Shown here: in pieces, positions 53,732 through 63,379 of the stretch
Layout of the letters: the number at the start of each line of letters is the position of its first letter
Position numbering within the stretch: the first letter of the stretch is position 1
Source: Conexibacter sp. CPCC 206217
GTDB taxonomy: Bacteria; Actinomycetota; Thermoleophilia; Solirubrobacterales; Solirubrobacteraceae
Direction of reading: 5' to 3'
Length of the DNA stretch: 64,000 nucleotides
NCBI RefSeq assembly: GCF_030646165.1
Contig: NZ_JAUTDO010000001.1
Span: forward strand, 558,001 to 622,000
The notes under the pieces: model-generated
Databases searched by the model: none
What the model was told of the DNA's origin: nothing
The model's input: only the letters and a program-made list of their open reading frames with translations
Translations under genes and position numbers: made by a program

Positions 53732-54571
53732 TCAGCTCGGCCCGATCGGTTCCAGCCGCCGCTGCCGGCGCTCGAACACCGCCAGCTCGGTGACGCCCTG
53801 CTCAGCCAGCCATTCGATCGTCGACTCGTACTGCCAGCCGATGTGCTCGGGCAGGTGCGCGTCGCTGGAGAGCGCGACCGGGCAGCCCGCCTCGATGCAC
53901 AGCTGCAGGAACGAGACCGCCGGGTACAGCTCTCCGACCGGCTTGCGCAGGCCCGCGGTCGAGACCTCGACCGCGATCCCCGACTCCGCGATCCCCTCGA
54001 TCGCCAGCTCGTAGTAGCGGCGCAGGTCGCCGTCGGGCTTGGGCCGCTCCCTGCCCCACACCTTCACGAGGTCCGGGTGGGCGAGGATGTCGTAGAGACC
54101 GCTGCGGGCGCACTCGCCGAGCGTCTCGAAGTAGCGCCGCCAGACCTTGTCGGGCGACTCGAACGAGGTCGTCCAGACGTCCCAGTCGCCGGCCATGTCG
54201 ACGGCGGTGTCTCTGACGAAGTGGACCGAGCCGACCACGTAGTCCCACTCGCGCGCTTCGAGCAGATTGCCCATGCGGTCTTCTCTACCCGGGACGTAGT
54301 CCGCCTCGATCCCCAGCTTCAGATCGGTCTGTTCGCGGACGTATTGGCAGTAGGCGTCGATGTCCTCCCGCGCCTGCCCCTGCCAGAACGGGTGCTGCCA
54401 CACCTCCAGCGCCTGCGTGAAGCGGTAGATGTGCTCGGAGACGCCCAGCTCGGCGATGCCGCGTTCGGCGGCGGCTTCGCGATAGCGCTCGGCGTTGGCG
54501 GGGGTGAAGTAGCGCTCGGCCGTCGTGCCGGGCTCGTCGGGGCGCAGGTGGACGTGGTAGTCGGTCAGCAT
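53732..54571 (-). CDS. PHP-domain phosphatase (HisK-like)
   Basis: A 279-residue PHP-superfamily metallohydrolase. Ordered motifs are DYHVHLRP, SEHIYRF, GIEADYV, GSVHFV, LAHPDLVKV and SSDAHLPEHIG, which supply the trinuclear metal site. It is similar to histidinol-phosphatase HisK/HisJ, but no histidine genes lie near, so histidinol phosphate as substrate is not assured. Its ATG at 54571 overlaps the ispD stop by 7 bp, with GGAAGAACG upstream. Position between ispD and ispF suggests cotranscription rather than a shared pathway. Confidence 0.85.
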   Translation of the reverse strand: MLTDYHVHLRPDEPGTTAERYFTPANAERYREAAAERGIAELGVSEHIYRFTQALEVWQHPFWQGQAREDIDAYCQYVREQTDLKLGIEADYVPGREDRMGNLLEAREWDYVVGSVHFVRDTAVDMAGDWDVWTTSFESPDKVWRRYFETLGECARSGLYDILAHPDLVKVWGRERPKPDGDLRRYYELAIEGIAESGIAVEVSTAGLRKPVGELYPAVSFLQLCIEAGCPVALSSDAHLPEHIGWQYESTIEWLAEQGVTELAVFERRQRRLEPIGPS

Positions 54572-55236
54572 CGTTCTTCCAGGAGGAGGGCTGCGAGGCG
54601 AAGGTCGAGAGGAGTGGTGACCTTGAGGTTCTCTCGAGGGGACTCTACGAGGTGGACGCGGCCGCCCGTCTGCTCGACGATGCCGGCGTCGTCGGTCGCC
54701 GCCGCGAGCACGTCGTCGGGTTGGGCGAGCGCGCGCGAGAGCGCGGCGCGACGGAAGACCTGCGGCGTCTGCGCGGCCCACAGCGCGTGGCGCTGCAGCG
54801 TCGCCTCGACGTGCAGGCCGGGCGCGTCGGTGCGCACGCGCTTGATCGTGTCGACGACGGGCGCGGCGGCGACGACGGCGTCGGCGCCGGTCTGCGCGAG
54901 CGCGTCGAGCGAGCGCCGCACCAACTCGGGCGTCAGCAGCGGGCGGGCGGCGTCGTGGACGAGGATCGGCTCGTCGTCGGGCCCGTCGCCGGCCGCGGCG
55001 AGCGCGGCGCGCACGGAGTGCGACCGCTCCTCGCCGCCGGCGACGCCGATCGTGCCGGCCGGCGCGACGACGCCGTCGGGCAGGGCGACGACGATGCAGC
55101 GGATCGCCTCGACCGCGCGCAGCGCGTCGAGCGACCATTCCAACATCGGGCGACCCGCCAGCATGACGAGCGCCTTGGGACCCCCGGCCCCAAGGCGCTC
55201 TCCACGACCAGCGGCCACCAGCAGCGCGACCGCCAT
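54565..55236 (-). CDS. ispD: 2-C-methyl-D-erythritol 4-phosphate cytidylyltransferase
   Basis: 223 residues. The nucleotide-binding glycine-rich N-terminus VALLVAAGRGERLGAGGPKA is followed by the HDAARPLLTPELV active-site loop and TTPLDLRLA near the end, all family features. It transfers CMP to MEP. The start at 55236 is the family-like N-terminus. The frame is open to 55350 but through the end of carD. It lies 22 bp downstream of carD and overlaps the PHP gene. Confidence 0.93.
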   Translation of the reverse strand: MAVALLVAAGRGERLGAGGPKALVMLAGRPMLEWSLDALRAVEAIRCIVVALPDGVVAPAGTIGVAGGEERSHSVRAALAAAGDGPDDEPILVHDAARPLLTPELVRRSLDALAQTGADAVVAAAPVVDTIKRVRTDAPGLHVEATLQRHALWAAQTPQVFRRAALSRALAQPDDVLAAATDDAGIVEQTGGRVHLVESPRENLKVTTPLDLRLAALLLEERC

Positions 55237-55258
55237 CTCCGATCCCGCGTGCCGGCGG

Positions 55259-55837
55259 TTACTCCGCGCCGACGGCCACCTTGCCGCTGGCGGCAGACGA
55301 GGCGAGCAGCTCGTCGAGGTGCTCCTCCGCCTGTGCCTCTTCCATCTCAAGGGCGTACATCAGCTCCGAGGCGAGGATCTTCTTCGCCCGCGTGAACATC
55401 TGCTTCTCGCCAGTCGACAGGCCCTTCTCCGCCTCTCGGATGGCGAGGTTGCGCACGACCTCGGCCAGCTCGTAGATGTCGCCGGTCTTGATCTTGTCTC
55501 GATTGTGCTTGAAACGCCGGTTCCAGTTCTTCGGCATCTCCGAGCACTCGTCGGCCAGCACTCCGAGCACTCTCTTGACGGTCTCCTCGTCGATCACGCG
55601 GCGCAGCCCGGCGACCGCGGCGTTCTCGGTCGGGACCATCACGGTCATGTCGTTGTGGAGGATCTTGATCGTCAGGTACTCGCGCGTCTCCCCGAGGATC
55701 TCCTTGTCCTCCTTCTTGAGAACCTGGCCTGCACCGTGGTGCGGGTAGACGACGTTGTCGCCGATCTCGAACTCGATGTGCTCGACCTCGATGGTGATGT
55801 CAAGGTCCTCGAGCTGCTCTTCGCTCAGTTCAGTGAT
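55259..55837 (-). CDS. carD: CarD family transcription regulator, apparent AUC start
   Basis: 192 residues. The RNA polymerase-interacting Tudor-like domain begins FEIGDNVVYPHHGAGQVL, and the basic helical DNA-binding part follows (about 70-160), including NWNRRFKHNRDKIKTGDIYE. CarD stabilises the open promoter complex at rRNA and other promoters. The frame between the disA stop and the domain holds no ATG, GTG or TTG. The first codon after AGGAGG (55849-55844) and a 6-nt spacer is ATC at 55837, giving ITELSEEQ, so a non-canonical AUC start is the best reading. A CTG four codons on is the alternative, with a poor spacing. An ATG at 55648 would lose the whole polymerase-binding domain. Confidence 0.85.
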   Translation of the reverse strand: MTELSEEQLEDLDITIEVEHIEFEIGDNVVYPHHGAGQVLKKEDKEILGETREYLTIKILHNDMTVMVPTENAAVAGLRRVIDEETVKRVLGVLADECSEMPKNWNRRFKHNRDKIKTGDIYELAEVVRNLAIREAEKGLSTGEKQMFTRAKKILASELMYALEMEEAQAEEHLDELLASSAASGKVAVGAE

Positions 55838-55879
55838 GGTCGTCCTCCTTGTTCCAAGTAGTCCAGGATCCGCAGCCCC

Positions 55880-56995
55880 TCAGGTCTGCAGATACCGATC
55901 CACGAGGTTGATCTCCTGCTGGCGGCGAAGGCCCTCTCGGATGTCCTTCGCCCGGATCTCGCCGACGCCGTCGACGGTTTCGAGCTCGCCGTCAGTTGCG
56001 GCGAGCATCTCCTCCAAGCCTCCGAACTCCTGCACGATTCGCTGGACGACGAGTCGTGGCAGCCGCGGGATCCGACCGAGGATCCGGTAGCCCCGCGGGG
56101 AGACGGGATAGTCAAGCGTGTTGACCTTGCGGTCGTAGCCGAGCAGCTCGGCGAGTCGGCCGAAGTCGAGCAGGTCCTGGTGCGGCAGGCGCACGAGCTG
56201 GTCGAAGGCAACGGCGAAGTTCTCGTCGGTGTCCTCGGCGAGGTAGTCGTGCACGAGCGCCGACTTGTCGCCGGCGACGCCGACCATCGTCTCGTCGAGC
56301 TGCATCTCGATCAGGCGGCCCTCGGTGCCCAACTCGACGATGTAGCGCTCGATCTCGACGCCCATGCGCGTGACCAGCTCGGCTCGCTGCAGCACCGTCA
56401 GCACGTCGTGCAGCGTCGCGCCGCCCTCGAACTCGAGCGCCGTCAGGCGCGTCGAGACCTGGTCGAGGCGGCTGCGGTACTTGTCGAGCGTCGCGAGCGC
56501 CTGGTTGGCCTTCGCGAGCACGACCGGAATGTCCTCGAGGATGTACTTCGCGCCGTCGACGTAGAGCGACACGACCTCCCTCCGTTGGGAGATCGCGATC
56601 ACCAGCGCCTCCGTCTGCTTGGAGATGCGCTCGGCGGTGCGGTGGCGCGTGCCGGTCTCGAGCGTGAGGATCGTCGGGTCGGGCGTCAGCTGGACGTTGC
56701 CCCAGACGATCTTCGTCGCGTTGGCGTTCAGCACCAGCGCGCCGTCCATCTTCGCAAGCTGGTAGAGAAACGCCGGCGTGTAGTCGATGTCGAGCTTCAG
56801 ACCACCGGAATACAGGAACGCGAGGTCGTCGGAGTCGCCCATCACGATCAGGCCACCGGTGCGGGCATGGACGATGTTGTCGATACCCTCCCGCAGCGAC
56901 GTGCCAGGGGCGACCATCTCGAGTGCCTTGACGAGCCGGGGCTCTTGGCGAGACTCGAGCTCGTCTTTGAGCTCTTCCCCGGGACGCGGCGCCAT
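55880..56995 (-). CDS. disA: DNA integrity scanning diadenylate cyclase
   Basis: A 371-residue DisA. The DAC domain has DGA at 84-86 and the RHR motif at 117-119 (GTRHRTAER), the catalytic pair for c-di-AMP synthesis from two ATP. A helical spine follows (about 145-290), then a HhH domain (about 300-371: EEMLAATDGELETVDGVG, which scans branched DNA). It forms octamers. -10 box TAGAAT (57010-57005 on the minus strand) ends 9 nt before the ATG with no ribosome site, so translation may be leaderless. It lies upstream of carD, 42 bp away. Confidence 0.95.
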   Translation of the reverse strand: MAPRPGEELKDELESRQEPRLVKALEMVAPGTSLREGIDNIVHARTGGLIVMGDSDDLAFLYSGGLKLDIDYTPAFLYQLAKMDGALVLNANATKIVWGNVQLTPDPTILTLETGTRHRTAERISKQTEALVIAISQRREVVSLYVDGAKYILEDIPVVLAKANQALATLDKYRSRLDQVSTRLTALEFEGGATLHDVLTVLQRAELVTRMGVEIERYIVELGTEGRLIEMQLDETMVGVAGDKSALVHDYLAEDTDENFAVAFDQLVRLPHQDLLDFGRLAELLGYDRKVNTLDYPVSPRGYRILGRIPRLPRLVVQRIVQEFGGLEEMLAATDGELETVDGVGEIRAKDIREGLRRQQEINLVDRYLQT

Positions 56996-57004
56996 AGAAC
57001 AACC

Positions 57005-57024
57005 ATTCTACCGGGTTTTCCCGG
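57005..57024 (-). promoter_or_regulatory. disA promoter -10 box and adjacent dyad
   Basis: TAGAAT reads on the minus strand at 57010-57005, 9 nt before the ATG. CCGGG-AAAA-CCCGG (57024-57011) directly precedes it. A -35 could not be identified. A second TAGAAT-like box is about 80 bases upstream. Confidence 0.45.
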
Positions 57025-57136
57025 GATTTTCGGCACGGCAGAGGGAAATCTGGACGGAACGCGAAAGCAGCGGGAAACGTCCGCATTCTACGACCCGGCC
57101 GACGCGCCGCTCGCGAGCTGTTCAATCGGTTGCAGC

Positions 57137-58615
57137 TCAGGCCGCTTGGGGACGGCGCTGGGCCGGCAGCGCACTGCGCAGCGCCGCCCGTAACGTACCG
57201 GCCTCCGGCGTCACGATCGTGCCAAGTCCGAACTTCGCCGCCTCCGCGATCCGTCGCTCCGGATGCGCGACCGTGCGCAGCTCACCAGTCAGGCCGAGCT
57301 CCCCGAAGCAGGCGAGCGGCGGGCCCGGAGCGGCCCCTTCGGTCCGCTCGCCGCCGCCCAGCTGCAGCCTCTCCTGCGCGTCCGCGCCGCTCCGCTGAGC
57401 GTCGCGCCCGCCCCGCGCGCCGCCGTTGACGCCCCCGCGCAACGCGACCCCGCGCGCCGCGCTCGCCACCGCCAGCGCGACCGCGAGGTCCGCTCCCGGC
57501 TCGTCGACACGCACGCCGCCGACGACGTTGACGAAGACGTCGGCCGCGCCGAGCGCGACGCCGCCGTGGCGCGTCAGCACCGCCAGCACGAGCGCGAGGC
57601 GGTTGCGGTCGATCCCGCTGACGACGCGGCGCGGCGGCACCAGCTCCGACTGCGAGACGAGCGCCTGCACCTCCACCAGCAGCGGCCGCGAGCCCTCCAT
57701 CGCGCACAGCACGACCGAGCCGGGCGCATGCGTCGCCTCGCCGACGAAGCGCGCGGAGGCGTCGAGCACCTCCACCAGGCCGCCCTGTCTCATCTCGAAG
57801 ACGCCCGCCTCGCTGGTCGAGCCGAAGCGGTTCTTGAGCGCGCGCAGCGTGCGGTAGGTGCGCTCGCGCTCGCCCTCGAACTGCAGCACGCAGTCGACCA
57901 GGTGCTCCAGCACGCGCGGCCCCGCGAGCGCGCCCTCCTTCGTCACGTGGCCGACCAGCAGGACCGCGATCCGGTGCTGCTTGGCTACCCGCATGATCTC
58001 GCCGGCGACCTCGCGCACCTGTCCGACGGAGCCGGGCGCCCCGGTCAGCTCGGAGGCGTGCAGCGTCTGCACCGAGTCGACGACGCACACGTCGGGACGC
58101 TCCCGCTCCAGCGTCGCCAGCACCGCGCCGAGGTCGGTCTCGGCGATCACGGGGATGTCGAGCGCGGCGCCCGGCAATCGCTCGGCGCGCAGCTTGATCT
58201 GCGCCGCCGACTCCTCCGCCGAGACGTACAGCGTCTTGCGCCCGGCGCCCGTCAGGTTCGCGAGCGCCATCGTCGTCAGCGTCGACTTGCCGATCCCCGG
58301 CGAGCCGCCGATCAGCACGAGCGAGCCCGGCACGATCCCGCCGCCGAGCACGCGGTCCAGCTCGCCGATCCCCGTCGGCAGCCGTGCGACCTCCGTCGCC
58401 TCGACCGCCCCCAGCCGCGTCGGCGTCACCGCCGCCCCGCCGCGCGAGCCGCCGACGCCGGCGCGGCCGGAGCCGCCGCCACCGCCGCGCGCAGGCGCGC
58501 TGCGGACCTCCTCCACGAGCGTGTTCCACTCGCCGCAGCCGGTGCACTGACCGGCCCAGCGCGGCGCCTCGTGCCCGCAGGAGGAGCAGACGTGAACGGT
58601 GGTCGGGCGAGCCAT
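57137..58615 (-). CDS. radA: DNA repair protein RadA
   Basis: 492 residues. Zinc finger C10-x2-C13 and C24-x2-C27 at the N-terminus, then a Gly-rich linker. Walker A GGSPGIGKS is at about 103-111, the RadA signature KNRFGS at 261-266, and the Lon-like C-terminal domain begins near 300 (RPLLVEVQALV). An insertion of about 40 residues (about 393-433) rich in Gly/Arg/Glu sits before CFGELGLTGEL and is not usual. RadA helps branch migration in recombination. The start at 58615 is the zinc-finger ATG; the frame is open 18 bp further. It lies upstream of disA by 141 bp. Confidence 0.93.
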   Translation of the reverse strand: MARPTTVHVCSSCGHEAPRWAGQCTGCGEWNTLVEEVRSAPARGGGGGSGRAGVGGSRGGAAVTPTRLGAVEATEVARLPTGIGELDRVLGGGIVPGSLVLIGGSPGIGKSTLTTMALANLTGAGRKTLYVSAEESAAQIKLRAERLPGAALDIPVIAETDLGAVLATLERERPDVCVVDSVQTLHASELTGAPGSVGQVREVAGEIMRVAKQHRIAVLLVGHVTKEGALAGPRVLEHLVDCVLQFEGERERTYRTLRALKNRFGSTSEAGVFEMRQGGLVEVLDASARFVGEATHAPGSVVLCAMEGSRPLLVEVQALVSQSELVPPRRVVSGIDRNRLALVLAVLTRHGGVALGAADVFVNVVGGVRVDEPGADLAVALAVASAARGVALRGGVNGGARGGRDAQRSGADAQERLQLGGGERTEGAAPGPPLACFGELGLTGELRTVAHPERRIAEAAKFGLGTIVTPEAGTLRAALRSALPAQRRPQAA

Positions 58616-58723
58616 GCCAGGCAGGCTACGCACCGTGCCGGACGAACAGGCGTTCGCGCCGAAGCGGACAGGTTCGCTGGTCCAGGAGACCAGCAGACCT
58701 GACCTCTTACGGTGAAACAGGCG

Positions 58724-58948
58724 TCAATCGCCGACCCGCTCCGCCCGCACGCACGACTCGAACCCGCTCGCCTTGTGCGCCGCGTCGCAGAACGGCTTCG
58801 TCAGCGACTGCCCGCAGCGGCACAGCGCGATCGGGCGATCGCCGTCCGGCAGCGGAATCGGACGGCCCTCGGGATCGACCAACCGCACCGGCCCCGTGAC
58901 CTTGTACGGCCCGTTGTCCCGCACTCTGATCTCGACGCGCTCGTCCAT
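58724..58948 (-). CDS. CDGSH iron-sulfur domain protein
   Basis: 74 residues. The motif C-x-C-x2-(S/T)-x3-P-x-C-D-x2-H reads as CRCGQSLTKPFCDAAH, coordinating a 2Fe-2S cluster with three Cys and one His, as in bacterial CDGSH proteins. The N-terminal part is a beta-rich lobe. It is a small cytoplasmic redox or cluster-transfer protein of unknown partner. The ATG at 58948 follows GGAG closely. The upstream in-frame TTG is less likely. It lies between clpC and radA on the same strand, beyond the clpC terminator. Confidence 0.88.
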   Translation of the reverse strand: MDERVEIRVRDNGPYKVTGPVRLVDPEGRPIPLPDGDRPIALCRCGQSLTKPFCDAAHKASGFESCVRAERVGD

Positions 58949-58977
58949 CGCTCCAACGTACCCGACCCGCAACGCAA

Positions 58978-59007
58978 GACGGGGCGGCTCCGAAGAGCCG
59001 CCCCGTC
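58978..59007 (-). terminator. clpC terminator with UUCG tetraloop
   Basis: GACGGGGCGGCTC (58978-58990) pairs over 13 bp with 58995-59007. The minus-strand loop is C-UUCG-G, an unusually stable tetraloop, 28 bp past the clpC stop. The tail (TTGCGTTGC) is weakly T-rich. Confidence 0.8.
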
Positions 59008-59035
59008 AGGCGCTGCTGAAATGCGTTGCCGCGAG

Positions 59036-61627
59036 CTACTTGTCGGCCGGCTCGGAACCGTCCGTCGTGCCCTCGGCCTCGGGCGCCGCCGGCTCCTCGT
59101 CAGAGGAACCGCCCTCGGCGCCGACACCGACCGGCGTCGGAGCGGGCTTCGGCGCGACGATCTCGATGATCACGCCGCGGTCGTCGCCCTCGGGAGCGCG
59201 GTCGACCATGACCGTGCCGCCGGCGATCAGCTCGGAGCGCAGCACGAAGTCGGCGAGCGGATCCTCGATGTATCTCTGGATCGCGCGACGCAGCGGACGG
59301 GCGCCCATCGCGGGGTCCCAGCCTCTGTCGACGAGCAGGTCCTTCGCCTCCTCGGTCAGCTCCAACTGCAGCTCGCGTTCCGCCAGCGACGCGCGGATCC
59401 GCAGCAGCAGCAGGTCGACGATCTCCTTGATCTCTTCCTTGGCCAGCTTGTGGAAGACGATCACGTCGTCGATGCGGTTGAGGAACTCGGGCCGGAAGAC
59501 CTTCTTCAGCTCGCCCATGATCCGGGTCTTCATGTCGTCGTACGTGATCCCGGTCTCGTCATCGGAGATGGCGAAGCCGAGCGGCGTGTTGCGAGCGATC
59601 TCGCTCGCGCCGATGTTCGACGTCATGATCACGATCGCGTGGCGGAAGTCGACGGTGCGCCCTTGCGCATCCGTCAGCCGCCCGTCCTCGAGGATCTGGA
59701 GCAGAATGTTGAAGACGTCCGGGTGGGCCTTCTCGATCTCGTCGAGCAGGAGCACCGAGTACGGCTTGCGCCGCACGGCCTCGGTCAGCTGACCGCCCTC
59801 GTCGTACCCGATGTAGCCGGGGGGCGAGCCGACGAGCCGGGACACGGCGTGCTTCTCCATGTACTCCGACATGTCGATCCGGACCATCGCGTCCTCGTCG
59901 CCGAAGAGGAACTCGGCGAGCGTGCGCGCCAGCTCCGTCTTGCCGACGCCGGAGGGGCCGAGGAAGATGAAGGAGCCCGTGGGCCGCTTCGGATCCTTGA
60001 GGCCCGCGCGCGAGCGGCGGATCGCCTTCGAGATGACCTCGACGGCGGCGTGCTGCCCGATGACGCGCTTGTGGAGCTCTTCCTCCATCCGCATCAGCTT
60101 GGCCGTCTCGGCCTCGGTCAGCTTGAAGACCGGGATGCCCGTCCACATCGAGACGATGTCGGCGATCTCTTCCTCGCCGATCGACGGACGCTCACCGGAC
60201 TCGCCGGCCTCCCACTGCTCTTCCAGCTCGCGCTTTCTCTGCGTCAGCCGGCGCTCGGCGTCGCGCAGGTTCGCGGCCTTCTCGAACTCCTGCGCCTCGA
60301 TCGCGGCCTCCTTGTTGCGCCGCGTCGTCTCGATCTCTTCCTCGAGATCGCGATACACGGGCGGGGAGGTCATCGACTTGATCCGCATGCGGGCCGCGGC
60401 CTCGTCGATCAGGTCGATCGCCTTGTCCGGCAGGAAGCGGTCGGAGATGTAGCGGTCCGCCAGGTCGGCTGCGGCCGTCAGCGCCTCGTCGGTGATGTTC
60501 ACCTTGTGGTGCGCTTCGTAGCGGTCGCGCAGACCCTGGAGGATCTGGAACGTCTCGTCGGTCGACGGCGGGTCGACGCGGATCTGCTGGAAGCGCCGTT
60601 CCAGCGCCGCGTCGCGCTCGAGGTACTTGCGGTACTCCTCGAGCGTCGTAGCGCCGATCGTCTGCAGCTCGCCGCGTGCGAGCGCGGGCTTCAGGATCGA
60701 GGCCGCGTCGATCGCGCCCTCGGCCGCGCCTGCGCCGACGAGGTTGTGCAGCTCGTCGATGAAGAGGATGATGTCGCCGCGCTGGGTGATCTCCTTCATC
60801 ACCTTCTTGAGGCGCTCCTCGAACTCGCCGCGGTACTTCGAACCGGCGACGAGCGCCGCCAGGTCGAGCGTGTAGATCTGCTTGCCCTTCAGCAGTTCCG
60901 GCACGTCCGCGTTGGTGATCCGCTGCGCGAGTCCCTCGACGACGGCGGTCTTGCCGACGCCGGGCTCCCCGATCAGAACCGGGTTGTTCTTCTGACGGCG
61001 CGAGAGGATCTGCATGATCCGCTCGACCTCCGTCTCGCGGCCGACGACCGGATCGAGCTTGCCCTCGGAGGCGAGCTTGGTCAGGTTGCGACCGAACTGG
61101 TCCAGCAGCTTGGAGGACTTCTTGCCCTCGCCCTGCTGACCAGCGGCTGCTGCTGCCCCGCTCCCGCTGCTGGCGCCCTGGCGACGACCGCCCGGACCCG
61201 ACAGCATGCGGATGACCTCGTTGCGGATCTTCTCCGAATCCGCGTCGAAGTCGAGCAGGATGCGCGCGGCGACACCCTCGTTCTCGCGCACGAGACCGAG
61301 GAGGATGTGCTCCGTGCCGATGTAGTTGTGCCCGAGGCTCAAGGCCTCGCGCAAAGCCAGTTCCAGGACCTTCTTCGCACGAGGCGTGAAGGGGATCTGA
61401 CCGGACGTCACCTCTTCACCGGAGCCGACGATGCGCACGACTTGCGCGCGCACACGCTCGACGGTGATGTCAAGGCTCTCGAGCACACGCGCGGCCAGAC
61501 CCTCTTCCTCGCGCAGAAGGCCGAGGAGGATGTGCTCTGTGCCGATGTAGTTGTGCTTGAGCGTCCGGGCCTCCTCTTGGGCGAGGACGACCACCTGGCG
61601 GGCTCGCTCTGTGAATCGCTCGAACAT
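59036..61627 (-). CDS. clpC: ATP-dependent Clp protease ATP-binding subunit ClpC
   Basis: 863 residues. Two Clp-N repeats ([11 protein letters not shown] and [11 protein letters not shown], about 1-150) are followed by AAA1 with GEPGVGKT, a UVR-type middle (about 420-470, [15 protein letters not shown]) and AAA2 with [25 protein letters not shown] follows in AAA2. The C-terminal end is an acidic Pro/Glu/Ala-rich tail. ClpC with ClpP unfolds and degrades proteins. The gene is followed by a UUCG terminator. It lies downstream of lysS, with a 242-bp gap that probably carries its own promoter. Confidence 0.97.
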   Translation of the reverse strand: MFERFTERARQVVVLAQEEARTLKHNYIGTEHILLGLLREEEGLAARVLESLDITVERVRAQVVRIVGSGEEVTSGQIPFTPRAKKVLELALREALSLGHNYIGTEHILLGLVRENEGVAARILLDFDADSEKIRNEVIRMLSGPGGRRQGASSGSGAAAAAGQQGEGKKSSKLLDQFGRNLTKLASEGKLDPVVGRETEVERIMQILSRRQKNNPVLIGEPGVGKTAVVEGLAQRITNADVPELLKGKQIYTLDLAALVAGSKYRGEFEERLKKVMKEITQRGDIILFIDELHNLVGAGAAEGAIDAASILKPALARGELQTIGATTLEEYRKYLERDAALERRFQQIRVDPPSTDETFQILQGLRDRYEAHHKVNITDEALTAAADLADRYISDRFLPDKAIDLIDEAAARMRIKSMTSPPVYRDLEEEIETTRRNKEAAIEAQEFEKAANLRDAERRLTQRKRELEEQWEAGESGERPSIGEEEIADIVSMWTGIPVFKLTEAETAKLMRMEEELHKRVIGQHAAVEVISKAIRRSRAGLKDPKRPTGSFIFLGPSGVGKTELARTLAEFLFGDEDAMVRIDMSEYMEKHAVSRLVGSPPGYIGYDEGGQLTEAVRRKPYSVLLLDEIEKAHPDVFNILLQILEDGRLTDAQGRTVDFRHAIVIMTSNIGASEIARNTPLGFAISDDETGITYDDMKTRIMGELKKVFRPEFLNRIDDVIVFHKLAKEEIKEIVDLLLLRIRASLAERELQLELTEEAKDLLVDRGWDPAMGARPLRRAIQRYIEDPLADFVLRSELIAGGTVMVDRAPEGDDRGVIIEIVAPKPAPTPVGVGAEGGSSDEEPAAPEAEGTTDGSEPADK

Positions 61628-61869
61628 AGGTGCGACGTTCCTTCCCTACGGGCGGGTGAGGCGGGATCTTTCAGAGGGATGCGAATGTTCCTGTGCACCC
61701 GTGTCATCGGCTGCTGGCAGCCAAATGATGAGTGGTCGGGTTCGTTCGCCGGGCATACGTCAGTCTACCAACAGGGCGGATGTGCTTTGCACTGCGAGTT
61801 CCACGTCGGGGAAAAGTTCGCCCCCCACGTTCGGGGGAACTCGCGGGATCGTCCCCGCGTCGGCGTTCC
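61628..61869 (-). promoter_or_regulatory. Upstream region of clpC
   Basis: 242 bp. On the minus strand TAGACT (61767-61762) is a TANNNT -10 candidate without a good -35. CCCCC-GAACGT-GGGGG (plus 61831-61846 region) forms a short hairpin just past lysS and may end that transcript. I saw no convincing CtsR, HrcA or ClgR operator. Confidence 0.4.
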
Positions 61870-63354
61870 TCAGTCCCGCATTGCAGGGAAGAGCACGACT
61901 TCGCGGATCGATCTGCGGCCTGTCAGCAGCATCACGAGGCGGTCGATCCCGAGCCCGACGCCGCCGGTCGGCGGCATCCCCTGCTCCAGCGCCTGCAGGT
62001 ACGACTCGTCGTACGGCTGCGCTTCCTCGTCGCCCGCCTCGGCGTGCGCGCGCTGCTGCTCGAAGCGGCGGCGCTGGTCGTCGGGATCGTTCAGCTCGGT
62101 GAAGGCGTTCGCGATCTCCATCCCGTTGACGTACGCCTCGAAGCGCTCGACGAGGCGGTCGTCCTCGCGGTGGCGCTTGGCGAACGGCGACAGCGCGACG
62201 GGATAGTCGAACAGGAAGGTCGGCTCGATCAGCGTCGGCTCGACGTGCTTGGTGACGAGCTCGTCGACCAGTTGCGCCCACGTGTCGTCGGGCGGGACTC
62301 TCATCCCCTTCGCCGCCATCGCGGCCGCGAGCGCGTCGCGGTCCTCCAGTTCGAGGATGTCGATCCCGCTGCGGCTGAGGATCGCGCCCTGCAGCGTCTC
62401 ACGTCTCCACGGCGGCGTGACGTCGATCTCGCCGTCGTAGCCGGCCGCCGCGGCCGCCGCGGCGACGAGCCGCTCGGTCCGCTGCGCCATGTCCTCGTAG
62501 TCCGCGTAGGCCTCGTAGAACTCGACCATCGTGAACTCGGGGTTGTGCTTCTGCGAGATCCCCTCGTTGCGGAAGTCCTTGCCCATCTCGTAGACGCGCT
62601 CGAGGCCGCCGACGATCAGCCGCTTGAGGTACAGCTCGGTTGCGATCCGCAGGAACAGGTCACGGTCCAGAGCGTTGTGATGGGTCGTGAACGGCCGCGC
62701 GTTGGCGCCGCCGTAGAGCGGCTGCAGGACCGGCGTCTCGACCTCGACGTAGCCGTTGTCGTCGAGGAAGCGGCGCACGGCGGAGACGATTCTGGCGCGC
62801 GCGATGAACAGCGCGCGCGTCTCCTCCGACGACAGCAGGTCCAGCTCGCGGTGGCGGAAGCGCGTCTCGACGTCCTGCACGCCGTGGTGCTTCTCCGGCG
62901 GCGGGCGCAGCGACTTCGCCAGCAGCGTCCAGTCGTCGACGCGCAGCGACAGCTCGCCGCGGCGCGAGCGGAAGACGGTGCCGTCGACCCCGAGCAGGTC
63001 GCCGAGGTCGAGGCCGACGAGGCGGTCCAGCGACTCCTGCCCGAGCACGTCGACGCGCGCGTGCAGCTGGATCCGGCCGGAGCGGTCGACGAGATCGAGG
63101 AAGGCGGCCTTGCCCTGGCCGCGACGCGCCGCCAGGCGACCGGCGACGCGATACCTCGCGTCGGTCTCCTCGCCCGCCTCCAGCGCCTCGTGCGCCGCCT
63201 TCACGTCGACGACGTGGACGACGCCGTCGTAGTCGTGCGGGAACGGCTCGACGCCCTCCTCGCGGAGCCGTTCGAGCTTGCGGCGGCGGGCTGCGAGCAG
63301 CTCCGTGGTCTCCTCGCCGGTGGGCGAGGAGCCGTTCTCGTCTGTGTCGGCCAT
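61870..63354 (-). CDS. lysS: Lysyl-tRNA synthetase, class II
   Basis: 494 residues. The OB-fold anticodon domain (about 60-165, [21 protein letters not shown]) is followed by a class II core: motif 2 around [20 protein letters not shown] and motif 3 [18 protein letters not shown] at the end. It charges tRNA-Lys. It starts at ATG 63354, 25 bp after the greA stop, the usual greA-lysS order. The N-terminal 25 residues are extra and Asp/Ser/Gly-rich. Confidence 0.96.
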   Translation of the reverse strand: MADTDENGSSPTGEETTELLAARRRKLERLREEGVEPFPHDYDGVVHVVDVKAAHEALEAGEETDARYRVAGRLAARRGQGKAAFLDLVDRSGRIQLHARVDVLGQESLDRLVGLDLGDLLGVDGTVFRSRRGELSLRVDDWTLLAKSLRPPPEKHHGVQDVETRFRHRELDLLSSEETRALFIARARIVSAVRRFLDDNGYVEVETPVLQPLYGGANARPFTTHHNALDRDLFLRIATELYLKRLIVGGLERVYEMGKDFRNEGISQKHNPEFTMVEFYEAYADYEDMAQRTERLVAAAAAAAGYDGEIDVTPPWRRETLQGAILSRSGIDILELEDRDALAAAMAAKGMRVPPDDTWAQLVDELVTKHVEPTLIEPTFLFDYPVALSPFAKRHREDDRLVERFEAYVNGMEIANAFTELNDPDDQRRRFEQQRAHAEAGDEEAQPYDESYLQALEQGMPPTGGVGLGIDRLVMLLTGRRSIREVVLFPAMRD

Positions 63355-63379
63355 CAGGTGGGGCGGCGGCGAGCCGGGC

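Noticed and set aside
55259..55648. Short CarD (129 residues) starting at ATG 55648
   Set aside because: It would lose the polymerase-binding domain, whose sequence is visible upstream in frame with a strong ribosome site.
61628..61869. ClgR/CtsR operator before clpC
   Set aside because: Only weak partial matches; no convincing dyad was found.
58712..62206. A 1164-codon plus-strand open frame
   Set aside because: Opposite clpC, the CDGSH gene and lysS, all identified by motifs; it is a shadow.
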